Shown: piece by piece, positions 11,583 through 20,180 of the stretch | Numbering within the stretch: the first letter of the stretch is position 1 | How the letters are laid out: each line of letters begins with the position of its first letter | Virus record (IMG/VR): IMGVR_UViG_3300025655_000241 | Location: 1 to 26,540 of that record | Source of the DNA: a virus | Direction: 5' to 3' (one strand) | Length of the DNA stretch: 26,540 nt | Program-made: the position numbers and the translations under genes | Notes under the pieces: model-generated | Told to the model about the DNA's origin: nothing | Database searches by the model: none | What the model saw: the letters and a program-made list of their open reading frames with translations, nothing else

Positions 11583-14138
11583 TTACGCTGTGATTGTTTC
11601 TTTGTGGCTGCATAGCCACGTGTCTATTGTTGCGCCGTCGAAAATCTTTGACGCTGGCCCGACTTGCTTGACGTTGCCCCAGACCCCCGAGCGTGTGCCA
11701 TCATCTGCGACTGCCGCAGTCCTGTACCAAGCGTATGAGACCTCGATGCTGTCTCCGCCTGTTGGGGTAGCTGACAACGTAATCGCCACTTCCAAGCCCG
11801 TGATTACGATTGAGGATATGGTTGCGGTCACGGCATTTACTTTGACGCGAAATCCCTTGTCATCAGCGGCCTCAATCTGCGTGGTGTCTTCAGCCAAAAC
11901 GCCGGACCCAAAAGGGTCTGAGAGTGTCAGCGTCACAACCGCCCCGGCAATCTCAGCAGCCGTGATTTTAAGAGGCACCCATGCCTCACCCTTGCGGAGC
12001 GTCTTGTATTTCACATACCCCTCAAGTTCTCCGATCTGTGTCGTGGCAAGAGCATTGTGGTGGATATTATCGCCCTTAAAGGCATAAGGATAGCGGGGGC
12101 CGATTAGGTGGACCCGGCCAGAATTGTTCGCGGCGAAAGTTACTTGATCCAGCATACTATCACGGCATGTTGACTCTGTACTTGTCGCCGGGGTCTGGTC
12201 CGAGTAGATCCGCATAGGCCCGCCGCGCAGGTTTAGCGCATCATAAGCCGCCATCATTTCTTCAAGTTCTTCGAGGTAGGTTGCGCCTGCCGAAACCACG
12301 CTTGCGTCAGACGGTGCCCCATGGGTCCACCCGAGTGCTGCGAATTTTGGCGCAAGGTTATACTGCGGCAATACGTCTTCTACCTTGGAAAGGATTGTCG
12401 TTTGCGCAGTCCATGCGGGGCTGCCCGGCGCGAGCCAGTCGTCGGTTGAGCCGGTGTTTCCGTCCTCGGACCACCAAGATCCGGGGCGCGGTCCGCCGAC
12501 CGTAATCACACCGCGAATGTGCTGGTTTTCGTCCTTGCAAAAATGTTGATAGACCAAAGCTGACACTCGCCCAATCGAGACACCGCCGCGATTGTCAAAA
12601 TCATAGTTAAGCGTAGTGTTAGCAAGTTCCGGTCCGACCCGCGCAAGGTCAATAACATCATCTGCCAACGTCGCGCGGTAAGACGTATAGAGCGCCCCAA
12701 ATTCGTCCCGCAGCGCGTAGACTGTCGGAAGGCTCTTACCATCCAAATCATCAAAATCCGGGTCCAGCAAATCAGCCCGCCAAGATTGTCCATAATCAAG
12801 ATGCACCTCCATCTCGTAATCCCCGGCATACACATGTGCGGGGTCATCCAGAACGGTGCCGACGAGGTAATTGGCGGGCCACCCCATTGCGTTTCCAGTG
12901 TAGCGCAACAAAGTTGAACTGACCCGCTGGACGTTCGCAATCGGACCAGTCGCGCCAAGATCAATGACGACAGACGCCGGAATGTTCTGCGGTATAAATC
13001 CCACCTCGCCGCTGCGGTTTATTAGAAAAACCTTCCGCCCAGACGCATCTTTAATATTGAAAATGTCATCACAAGAAGGCTGGGCAACCTCACCCCCCAT
13101 TAATTCAACGGCAGTAGCCGAAACAGAAAAAAGCCGAGTTTTGCTTTCGTCGGTCACGTCAAAAAACTGGTCTGATACTGTGCGGCGGAACCTGCCGTCT
13201 AGCAGATCCACGGCACCATCAGCACGGAACCGCATAAAGTCCTGAGCAGTATCATCGACACGGATGCGCGCAAGAACGTCAGGCGTGCCTGTGTCTGTGA
13301 CGAGGTTTGCGACGTTTGTTTTTTCGCTGTCAGTGAAAGCATTTGTATCAGCCTCGCCCTCATAAGCAGCTTTTATTTCTGCGCCGCTCTGTAAAATATT
13401 GTCGCCAACACGTATCCAGCGAGACCACGCGGTGTCCCAGCGATATTCCCCTGCATTGTCAACCGTCGCGCCGTCATAGCCCGTTGCCGAGGCGGCGCTG
13501 TGCGTCCCGGCGTCCGCATCTCCAACGGATGCCCGCTGCCCATCGCCCGTCCCTGTTGCCGCGATCAACTCGACCCAGCTTTCATAGAGGATCGAAACAA
13601 ACGCAGAAGACGACTCAATAGCGGTTTGCGCTGCCTCAGCCGCCGTTTGAGCATCGCTGGCGGCGGACGCGCTAACCCCGGCAGTGGTCGCACTTGCGGA
13701 TGCATCATCAGCAAACCCCGACGCCTCAATGGCACTTGCCGCCGCCGCATCCCTTGCAGCGTCAGCCAAAACCAAAATACTTGCGCTCGGCGGCGTGAAC
13801 GGAGGTGTCTGGATCAGGGCAGAGAACGCCGCACTTGCGCTGTCTGGCACGTAGATCGTGCCGAGACTGATCGGCGCAACTGGCCGCGCAGCCGTAGCCC
13901 CGAACCGCTCAAGCGTAACGTAATAGGCACTCTCGGTCGTGCCCAGTGCGTTTGGCCAAAGGTCAACCGAGAAAGCCCCTGTCGATGTATTGACAGTTGC
14001 CTCAACCCGAATCGGCGCGATAATTTCTGTCTCTTCCTCGACATTCGAGAGAATGAAAACCAGCTTGGCACCGTAGATCGGGATGGTTGTATCGGGTAAC
14101 TGGATGACGCCGGAAACCGTGCATTGCGCTAGAGCCAT
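11583..14138 (-). CDS. large tail fibre/spike with SGNH esterase-like domain
   Basis: The product is 851 aa. The N-terminal domain (about 1-115) is beta-rich and probably attaches to the tail tip. Residues about 120-180 are an Ala/Ser-rich helical shaft. The C-terminal half contains SGNH/GDSL hydrolase-type blocks: Y-G-Q-S452-W (block I, candidate nucleophile), W-T-H606-G-A-P-S-D (block III-like), and D690-N-I-H693-H (block V Asp-His). The spacing suits a sialate O-acetylesterase-like fold. A beta-rich tail domain follows. It probably binds and de-acetylates a surface polysaccharide during adsorption. The activity is predicted from motifs only. The ribosome binding site is weak. Confidence 0.78.
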   Translation of the reverse strand: MALAQCTVSGVIQLPDTTIPIYGAKLVFILSNVEEETEIIAPIRVEATVNTSTGAFSVDLWPNALGTTESAYYVTLERFGATAARPVAPISLGTIYVPDSASAAFSALIQTPPFTPPSASILVLADAARDAAAASAIEASGFADDASASATTAGVSASAASDAQTAAEAAQTAIESSSAFVSILYESWVELIAATGTGDGQRASVGDADAGTHSAASATGYDGATVDNAGEYRWDTAWSRWIRVGDNILQSGAEIKAAYEGEADTNAFTDSEKTNVANLVTDTGTPDVLARIRVDDTAQDFMRFRADGAVDLLDGRFRRTVSDQFFDVTDESKTRLFSVSATAVELMGGEVAQPSCDDIFNIKDASGRKVFLINRSGEVGFIPQNIPASVVIDLGATGPIANVQRVSSTLLRYTGNAMGWPANYLVGTVLDDPAHVYAGDYEMEVHLDYGQSWRADLLDPDFDDLDGKSLPTVYALRDEFGALYTSYRATLADDVIDLARVGPELANTTLNYDFDNRGGVSIGRVSALVYQHFCKDENQHIRGVITVGGPRPGSWWSEDGNTGSTDDWLAPGSPAWTAQTTILSKVEDVLPQYNLAPKFAALGWTHGAPSDASVVSAGATYLEELEEMMAAYDALNLRGGPMRIYSDQTPATSTESTCRDSMLDQVTFAANNSGRVHLIGPRYPYAFKGDNIHHNALATTQIGELEGYVKYKTLRKGEAWVPLKITAAEIAGAVVTLTLSDPFGSGVLAEDTTQIEAADDKGFRVKVNAVTATISSIVITGLEVAITLSATPTGGDSIEVSYAWYRTAAVADDGTRSGVWGNVKQVGPASKIFDGATIDTWLCSHKETITA

Positions 14139-14159
14139 TTTACATTCTCGCTTTCATGT

Positions 14160-14765
14160 TTAGCGCCCGCCATATTCTGCGCGCTTGAGCAGGTAGACCT
14201 TGCCCGCGTCGATGTTCCCGCTGCCGGAAGTGTTTAGCCTGGCTTTTGTGATTGTCGTGCCGCCGCCGTAATGGAATGCCCCGGTTAGAGTTGTAGCATC
14301 AGCAGAGTTTCCTGTTTCTTCCGCAGAGGTTATTTCAGCGAAGTGCATATCCCGAGACCACATTGGGAAAATCATCCGAATGAAAAAGCCAAATTTCTCC
14401 GTGGTGTTGGTATAATTCGCAATACCTCTAACTCCGCTGTAGGTGGAATTTGCTGCCCGATAGACTGAAAACTCCAAATTACTAGCGCTGTTAATCGAGA
14501 CCCCTTCACCGATCAGCGCATATTCCCAACCAGCATCAAAAATGGGCGTTTCAATTTCGGCAACCGTGCCGTCAACAGAGTGATCCCATATCGGGTCAGT
14601 GCCGCCAGCCCCGTCCTCAATCTGCCACGTGAAAGCGGCGATCGGGGCAGTCGCGTCTGTAACGCTAATTGCCAGTAGGTTATCTTTCCACGCTGTCGCG
14701 AGTGCCTGTGTGATTGGGCTGTCTTGGTCAACCTGCCCGGTTGTGATGGCTGTGTATGTCGACAT
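14160..14765 (-). CDS. tail protein of unknown function (201 aa)
   Basis: It begins S-T-Y-T-A-I-T-T-G-Q-V-D-Q-D-S-P-I-T, then A-W-K-D-N-L-L-A-I. I know this opening from tail and fibre-related proteins of marine and rhizobial phages, where a variable beta-rich part follows, as here. There are no catalytic motifs. It sits between the hub and the large fibre, only a few bases from the hub stop, so a tail-tip or fibre-adaptor role is likely. Confidence 0.65.
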   Translation of the reverse strand: MSTYTAITTGQVDQDSPITQALATAWKDNLLAISVTDATAPIAAFTWQIEDGAGGTDPIWDHSVDGTVAEIETPIFDAGWEYALIGEGVSINSASNLEFSVYRAANSTYSGVRGIANYTNTTEKFGFFIRMIFPMWSRDMHFAEITSAEETGNSADATTLTGAFHYGGGTTITKARLNTSGSGNIDAGKVYLLKRAEYGGR

Positions 14766-16532
14766 CTAGTTGATCCTTGCGCAGTTTGAGCCATCGCTTA
14801 GGAGGCCATCATTGTCGCCGATATAGCCGCTTTGAAAAGGCGCGAGTTCTGGGCCGGGGTAGTCTACAGCATCGTCAGCCATGATGTACGAGATCAGGCC
14901 ATATAGCGTCGTATCCTCGGCCTCGTATTTAACAATCTCGCCCGATACGATTTCCTCAGCCTGTACGATTGTCCAAGTTCGAATTTGGCGCTGGCCGAAA
15001 TCATCTACGTCTAGGTGGTGCGAAATGCGAACTTGATCGCCCAGCCAATAATCGCGATCTTTCGCATCGAGTTGGAAAGTGCAGACTTTTGGCGTGTCAG
15101 CAAATCGCGTGACGATTTTTGACCCAACCGTGCCAGCCGTTGCCGCAGTGCTTAAGAAATTTCCCCACACCTTGCGGATTGATGCCTCGCCGTAAAACTC
15201 TTCTGTCTCTGATTCAAGATTGGCGAAAATCTCAGCCGCTTTGAAGCTGGCTGGCTGCTTGTCAGTCGCCACCGCGCTGCGTTTGCCGTAGTAGACCCAA
15301 GCCTGTGAGGCGCGATCAACAGGACGCTCTTCAATGCTGAAACTGTCCGCGATGATGTGGTTTTCTTCCGTCAGGAGATCCGGCTCTGCATCAATGCCCC
15401 GCACGGCTTTAATCTTAATTAGCGATGTGCGTTCGTCCCACCAAGCGTAAGTCATCGTTTGCAGCAGGATCGACGAAATCAATTCCATAACGCCCGTTGG
15501 CTCTGAGACCACGCCATTGAGCAGGAAGAAGCTGAGATAATCGTCACGCTCCGCCGCCCATCCCGCAAGATCCATCCAGTCGGTAGAGACCCCGGCGTAA
15601 TCCTCAAGCAACGTTTGCAGTGCAGTGTCGATAAACGTATCATCGAAGCGCAGGCATTGCTGGACGCCATCCTCTGCGCTGTGGCTGGATGCTGTCGTGT
15701 CGTCCGTCGCACGCGTCACACCTGTGAATGTCACACCGTTTGTCGTGTCTGATCGCCCGGTGTAGGTCATCACCTCGTCACCGATCCGCAGCGTCCCCGT
15801 TTCTGCGTAACTTGCAGACGTGGCCCCGGTGGCCTCGAAGCTGGTTGTGCTGTCCGTGATGTCAGTTTGCAGGACGCCGGGGGAGGCCAGTGGCGCTTGG
15901 GCCTTTCGTTCCTCAACCCGCGTTAGAATGTCCTGACCTTTGATTGAGAGTGTCCCAGAGGCCCCGCTGTGCTGCGCGCTTTGCAGAAAGTAGGTTCTGC
16001 TGGTCATATCGGCCAGCGCCTGCCCTGCGTACCCGTCATACACCGTCATCTCGACGTTTTGCCGATACGGGTTACGCGCAAGCCACCGTGTCCAGAAGCT
16101 GCCACGATCTGCGTCAAGCGGATTCCAACTCCGCCCAGCTCCATATGGGTCAACTTTGGCGTCTGTATGTGGGTGATCTGTGAAAGTGAATGTGCAGGAC
16201 GCCCGCTTGCCGATGGGCTGCGACGTGCTGTCCCCGCCCGCCAGATTGATGCGCGCGGGCACGGTCGAAACAGACTTGAGAGATGGGATGATGTAGGGCG
16301 CTCCCTCAACACCTCTATCCGCCACGTTGCCGCGTGAGAAAAACAGCGAAAGCGGCGTGCCTAGAGCAAAGTTCGCGGTGTCTTTACAAGTCCTGCGCGT
16401 GTTGTAGCATTTCTGATCCGCCGTACCAGATGCGGTGCATGGGGAAGATCCGTAGACATGTGCGCAGAACGGCTGTTTGAGTTCGACAATCTGCACAACC
16501 TCACGGCCCGGTGTGGTCTCAGTCATAGCCAT
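14766..16532 (-). CDS. tail hub/baseplate-like protein with N-terminal cysteine quartet
   Basis: The product is 588 aa. The N-terminal domain carries four cysteines (C23, C32, C42, C49) in the form P-F-C...S-P-C-T-A...K-C-Y-N-T...T-C. I recognise this as a pattern of siphophage tail-tip proteins. By analogy with lambda gpL, which binds a [4Fe-4S] cluster, a cluster or zinc is plausible but unproven. The remainder is long and beta-rich, with an internal segment (about 240-290) resembling a small structural module (R-I-G-D-E-V-M-T-Y-T-G). Gene order after tape measure and distal-tail candidate fits a hub. ATG 16526 is an alternative start, better spaced from AGAGGG. Confidence 0.72.
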   Translation of the reverse strand: MAMTETTPGREVVQIVELKQPFCAHVYGSSPCTASGTADQKCYNTRRTCKDTANFALGTPLSLFFSRGNVADRGVEGAPYIIPSLKSVSTVPARINLAGGDSTSQPIGKRASCTFTFTDHPHTDAKVDPYGAGRSWNPLDADRGSFWTRWLARNPYRQNVEMTVYDGYAGQALADMTSRTYFLQSAQHSGASGTLSIKGQDILTRVEERKAQAPLASPGVLQTDITDSTTSFEATGATSASYAETGTLRIGDEVMTYTGRSDTTNGVTFTGVTRATDDTTASSHSAEDGVQQCLRFDDTFIDTALQTLLEDYAGVSTDWMDLAGWAAERDDYLSFFLLNGVVSEPTGVMELISSILLQTMTYAWWDERTSLIKIKAVRGIDAEPDLLTEENHIIADSFSIEERPVDRASQAWVYYGKRSAVATDKQPASFKAAEIFANLESETEEFYGEASIRKVWGNFLSTAATAGTVGSKIVTRFADTPKVCTFQLDAKDRDYWLGDQVRISHHLDVDDFGQRQIRTWTIVQAEEIVSGEIVKYEAEDTTLYGLISYIMADDAVDYPGPELAPFQSGYIGDNDGLLSDGSNCARIN

Positions 16533-17322
16533 GCCCTCTTCCGCTAAATCCTACTGTCATCAGATTTCTTATTCCCATGTTTGAGGGGCTGTTGAATTGT
16601 GTTGGATTCATCAGCACGACTTCGGCGAAAGTCTCAGGACGCCAAGCAATAAAGAAGGGAACACCCTCACTTGCGACCTGAAACGGCCTCCAAGTTTCTC
16701 TTACCCAATCCGCATCAATGTGCTGCCATGTGTGGGACGTCATCAGCCCGACGCGCTGCTTTGTGCTGCCGAGAAACTCGCCTGTTTCGCTGGTGTTCTG
16801 GCGATATTCAATCATCCGGTTCAAGTGCGTTGGTTCCACGCCGCCGTAGATCGGGCGCGTCATTTGCAGCGCCAGTCCCGCCTTCGCCACGCCGATTTCG
16901 CAGATTACATCAATCGACACCCGCCATTTGGAAAACGTCACAGGTTCGCCGAGCAGGAGCATAATGGGCATGTTGTCCGCCGGGGCCGTCTCCCCGATCT
17001 CGACCCAAACCGCGCCTGTCCAGATTTCAAACGTGACCGTTGCAGATGTCGTGCCCGCCGTATGAGCGCCGATGCAAAAACAGTCCGCTGTTGTGTCCGT
17101 TGACGCGTCGTATTCCCAAGTGGCCGGAACGCTTGCAGGCTTCCATCGCTCATAGGTGAGGGTGTTTGTCGGCCCGCTGGCGAAGTAATCTGCATCTGTA
17201 GTCGATGCCGTGATTGTGCCACCCGTCAGCCATACGCCTGTGTGCAGGATGCGCGCGTGGGTGAACGGATAATCCAGCGGCTCAAGCGGTGCCGGGTATA
17301 AGGGGGAGAATATAACGGCCAT
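16519..17322 (-). CDS. distal-tail-like structural protein (267 aa)
   Basis: It directly follows the tape measure (TAATG overlap at 17320-17324) and overlaps the hub gene by 14 bp, which is the position of distal tail or tail-tip proteins. The sequence is beta-rich with many aromatic residues (E-Y-R-Q-N-T-S-E-T-G-E-F and W-Q-H-I-D-A-D-W-V). I cannot match it to a named family with certainty, so the role is drawn from position and composition. Confidence 0.65.
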   Translation of the reverse strand: MAVIFSPLYPAPLEPLDYPFTHARILHTGVWLTGGTITASTTDADYFASGPTNTLTYERWKPASVPATWEYDASTDTTADCFCIGAHTAGTTSATVTFEIWTGAVWVEIGETAPADNMPIMLLLGEPVTFSKWRVSIDVICEIGVAKAGLALQMTRPIYGGVEPTHLNRMIEYRQNTSETGEFLGSTKQRVGLMTSHTWQHIDADWVRETWRPFQVASEGVPFFIAWRPETFAEVVLMNPTQFNSPSNMGIRNLMTVGFSGRGHGYD

Positions 17323-19136
17323 TATGCGTTGACCGATAAGCCGCGAATAACGCTGCCCCCTGCTATTTCGTCGCCAAATTGCTCCATCAGTCTGCGCACG
17401 TCTGCCCCCGAGAATCTGGCGTTATCGCCGCCTGTTAATGTGACGTTGTAGTATGTGCCCGCCTGCGCTGGTGCAGCCGCTGTAGCACCTACTGAGCCGC
17501 CACCGCCGCCACCGCCGCCACCGCCACCGCCACCGCCGTTTGGCGATGCGCTCTTGATCTGGCTTAAAAGCATCCCTGTTTTGGCAAGCGATGCCGCCGT
17601 GAAAGCTGCCGCAACTGGTGGCCCGCCCAACTCCATGCCCTTGTCCCAGGCAGTTAATGCTGCGCTATACCCGTCGATTATACCCTGAGCGAGTGCAGCC
17701 GTTTTGCCGATGGCAAACAGCTTTTTGTTCTCGGACTGCATCAGGCTGGATAGATCGCCCAGAGCGCCGCTGACCGCCTGCAATTTTAGTTGCAAAGATG
17801 CGCGCTCAATCGCGGCCAATTTATCGGCGTGTTCTTTCTGAATGCGCTCTTCGATGTCGTTGTAATCCGCGCCCAGATCGACCTTGGACTGGCGGAACTC
17901 TTCCAGCTTTGCCAACTGCTCGGCGCGCGAAGCGTCCAGCGCCTCGGTCTCTGTCATCAGCCCTTCTTGCAGGCGGGCCAGATCCTCGGCCAATTCCTCG
18001 GCTGTTGGGATGGTGCCAGATGCCCCGCCGCCGCCATTTTTGGTTTTTTCTTTTTTGGGATTGCGGACTATTTTGGGGGGGACTTTTGTGGCAAGAGCAG
18101 GGCCGCCGTCATCAAGGATGACGTTGCCGTTCTCGTCTAAAAACCGTGTGCCTGTTGTGTTGTCAAAAGACATTTCAGGCGGGAACAAGTCGCGCGCCGC
18201 GTCCTCTTCTGATGGCTGTGCGCTTTCTGTCCCCGGCACATCCAGCCCAGCCGCAATGCCTGCCAGCCGAATGAACTCAGTGACTGCCGTGACCGCTGGC
18301 GTGATTGCCGAAACCCATTCGCCAATTTTGGTGATGAATGAATCGATCGCCGGGATGATATTGTTAATGATGAAATCAGCCGCCGCGACGATTTCGTCAG
18401 AGTATTCCAGAATAGCCGCAGATACTTTGGTCTGAAGTGTCCGCGACAATTCGGATAGCCGCTTATCGAGTTCTACGCCTTTTGCGATTAGACCCGCATC
18501 AAGAACGCGCCCCGCAGCCTGCGCCTCATCTCCGAGCCGCTTCATTTCCGTTCCGTTGTTCCGCAACAGAGGCAGCAGCGCCGTCGCGTCAGAGGCAAGC
18601 GCCTCCATGTAGAAGGTCATTTGCTGTTGACCTACGCCCGCCTTTTCAAGTGAGGAAACGTAAAGCTGCAAAGCCTCTGGGCCGGATAGTCGCGCGAATT
18701 GCTCTGCCGTCACCCCAACGGCTGGCGCGATGTTTTCGAAGAAATCAGCAAGCGGGCCAGCGCCTGTTGACATGAAGTCGCCGAATTTGTCGTTTACGTC
18801 CTTGAAGATGTCGGCCATTTTCTCTTGTGAGAAATTGACAGACCGCCCAGCCTCGGCAAGCCGCTGGAATTCCGTTGTTCCGACCCCGGCCAGATCGGAA
18901 AGCACCTTAATTTCCTTGACAGCAGATCCAGCAGCCTTGCCCGCGGCCAAAACAGCCCCCGCAACTGCGACACCAGCCGCCGCCAGACGAACAGTGAACT
19001 TTCCAACCGTTGCGCCAATCTTTGCCATGTCGCGGGATGTTTTTTTGGTCTCATCGCGGGCGTCGGCCATTCCCTTTTTAAATTCGGCGGTGTCTGCGCC
19101 GATGCGAACGATGATTGATGGTAATGCCATTTTCAT
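17322..19136 (-). CDS. tape measure protein
   Basis: The product is 604 aa, helical and Ala/Lys/Glu-rich, starting with a beta-strand and a K-K-G-M-A-D-A-R segment common in tape measures. It has hydrophobic stretches near 50-80 (AAAGVAVAGAVLAAGKAAG) and near the middle (DFIINNIIPAIDSFI), and a coiled-coil region about 385-460. A 14-glycine tract (534-547) lies before the C-terminal domain. At about 0.15 nm per residue it predicts a tail of roughly 90 nm. It follows the tail chaperone pair, the normal order, and its ATG overlaps the stop of the frameshifted chaperone (ATGA at 19133-19136). Confidence 0.92.
   Translation of the reverse strand: MKMALPSIIVRIGADTAEFKKGMADARDETKKTSRDMAKIGATVGKFTVRLAAAGVAVAGAVLAAGKAAGSAVKEIKVLSDLAGVGTTEFQRLAEAGRSVNFSQEKMADIFKDVNDKFGDFMSTGAGPLADFFENIAPAVGVTAEQFARLSGPEALQLYVSSLEKAGVGQQQMTFYMEALASDATALLPLLRNNGTEMKRLGDEAQAAGRVLDAGLIAKGVELDKRLSELSRTLQTKVSAAILEYSDEIVAAADFIINNIIPAIDSFITKIGEWVSAITPAVTAVTEFIRLAGIAAGLDVPGTESAQPSEEDAARDLFPPEMSFDNTTGTRFLDENGNVILDDGGPALATKVPPKIVRNPKKEKTKNGGGGASGTIPTAEELAEDLARLQEGLMTETEALDASRAEQLAKLEEFRQSKVDLGADYNDIEERIQKEHADKLAAIERASLQLKLQAVSGALGDLSSLMQSENKKLFAIGKTAALAQGIIDGYSAALTAWDKGMELGGPPVAAAFTAASLAKTGMLLSQIKSASPNGGGGGGGGGGGGGGSVGATAAAPAQAGTYYNVTLTGGDNARFSGADVRRLMEQFGDEIAGGSVIRGLSVNA
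17496..17537 (-). repeat. glycine-codon microsatellite in the tape measure gene
   Basis: Fourteen consecutive Gly codons alternate GGC and GGT in the coding strand. In-frame slippage here would change the linker length without breaking the gene. Confidence 0.9.
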
Positions 19137-19734
19137 GCAGCCTTTTTCTCGTCAGCCTTGGCCTGTCTGACCATCTGCCGCACGTCTGCCATATCCTTGC
19201 CACGGCTTCGCTCGCGCTCTGGCATTTTGGCGTCTATCACCCACCACACCTGACCCGGTGGCATGGCCCAGAATTCAGTGGGTGAAACCCAATCATTCGC
19301 AACAAAAATGTGGTGAAGCGTTTTTACTAAGCCGCCGCTTTCTTCTTTTTTGCAGGCTTCAAAGGCTCTGCATCGCTGTCGCCGCTTGAGAGCATGTGCC
19401 CGATTGGCGGGGCAATGATTGAGATCAGCCCGACGATGGCGCTTTGAATTAGGATTGCCGTCTCGCCTTTTGCGTCGGCCATCCCTGACATGATGGTAAG
19501 ATAAACCTCATCGTCAGTCACGCTTGCACCAGCATAGCGCAACGCGGCCCCGTAAGCCCGTGCAAGGGTCGAATAGCTAGGACCAGACCCACGGCATAGA
19601 ACCTCAAGCGCCTGACGCCCAGACGCGCCCGCGAACACGTCCTCAATGGTCGCGATCAGCATCAGTTGTTTATTTGCCGGGATAACGTATTCATTGCCAT
19701 CCCAGCCCAAAGTCACATCTTCGAAACCCTTCAT
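19133..19734 (-). CDS. tail assembly chaperone, predicted -1 frameshift fusion (about 200 aa)
   Basis: This entry joins the first 130 residues of the upstream chaperone to a 70-residue segment in the -1 frame, as in the lambda gpG/gpGT strategy. The heptamer A_AAA_AAG lies at 19351-19345 (minus sense), 15 nt before the zero-frame stop. The -1 frame has no ATG, GTG or TTG between the slip site and an internal Met, yet it encodes a coherent sequence (A-N-D-W-V-S-P-T-E-F-W-A-M-P-P-G-Q-V-W-W). This recalls the small second chaperone of gene transfer agents. The segment ends in E-K-K-A-A with a TGA overlapping the tape measure ATG. The fusion would couple tube and tape measure during tail assembly. 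Confidence 0.7.
19327..19734 (-). CDS. tail assembly chaperone (gpG-like; GTA gp10-like)
   Basis: The product is 135 aa. It has a beta-rich start (F-E-D-V-T-L-G-W-D-G-N-E-Y-V-I-P) and a helical core (L-A-R-A-Y-G-A-A-L-R-Y-A-G), matching the Phage_TAC_11/GTA-type chaperone family. It ends in a lysine tail (K-P-A-K-K-K-K-A-A-A) that contains the slippery site. AAGGGGC is well placed before the ATG. Located between tail tube and tape measure, as expected. The short form would act alone and in excess over the fused form. Confidence 0.85.
   Translation of the reverse strand: MKGFEDVTLGWDGNEYVIPANKQLMLIATIEDVFAGASGRQALEVLCRGSGPSYSTLARAYGAALRYAGASVTDDEVYLTIMSGMADAKGETAILIQSAIVGLISIIAPPIGHMLSSGDSDAEPLKPAKKKKAAA
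19345..19351 (-). other. -1 ribosomal frameshift slippery heptamer A_AAA_AAG
   Basis: In the zero frame the codons are GCA AAA AAG, so X_XXY_YYZ is satisfied. This is the same heptamer as in E. coli dnaX. A weak 5-bp stem (AAGCG/CGCTT) can form downstream. A stronger stimulator is not visible by eye. Confidence 0.7.
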
Positions 19735-19743
19735 GATCGCCCC

Positions 19744-20142
19744 TTATGCTGCTGTATAGGTCCACGTGCCGTTAGATGTGAACGATCCGGAGAAAGTCTG
19801 TGCGTCCTCGTATGCGCCCGTCTCGGAATATCCGGACAAGACAAAGCTACCGCTGATTTCGTCCCCGTCTGGGAATTCGAATGTGATATCCGTCAAGAAG
19901 CTGTCCGTTGCAGTTGTGGACATGGCGATATCGCGCAGCACGTTGTCCTCTTCGTAGCCTTCAATCGAGAGTTCCAAAGAGCGCCCCGTCAGGATGCCCG
20001 CAAGGTGCGTGACGAACCCTGAATCGCCTTGATCCTGCACGTCGATTGGTGAGCCGTTGACAGTGACGGAAACAGTCCGACCGCCCGCGATTGTCACCGC
20101 ATTCTTTTTGATAAGGCACAAGCGGCCTGTGAGTTTCGCCAT
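19744..20142 (-). CDS. major tail tube protein
   Basis: The product is 132 aa, in the size range of short tail tube proteins. It is beta-rich, with D-S-F-L-T-D-I-T-F-E-F-P-D-G-D followed by a G-S-F-V-L-S-G-Y-S-E-T-G segment and a C-terminal G-S-F-T-S-N-G-T-W-T-Y-T-A-A typical of TP901-1/GTA-type tubes. AAAGGG lies 9 nt before the ATG. Position between the tail terminator and the chaperone gene supports the call. Confidence 0.85.
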   Translation of the reverse strand: MAKLTGRLCLIKKNAVTIAGGRTVSVTVNGSPIDVQDQGDSGFVTHLAGILTGRSLELSIEGYEEDNVLRDIAMSTTATDSFLTDITFEFPDGDEISGSFVLSGYSETGAYEDAQTFSGSFTSNGTWTYTAA

Positions 20143-20180
20143 GATAAAAGCCCTTTCGAGTGGCCGTTGTGGTGGTTAAA

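Noticed and set aside
13500-14099. Plus-strand frame of 199 codons
   Set aside because: Antisense to the fibre N-terminus and Ala-rich shaft, and Arg/Cys-rich. Typical of a shadow of an alanine-rich gene.
17496-17537. Short tandem repeat as a CRISPR or attachment site
   Set aside because: It is an in-frame glycine codon run within the tape measure gene.
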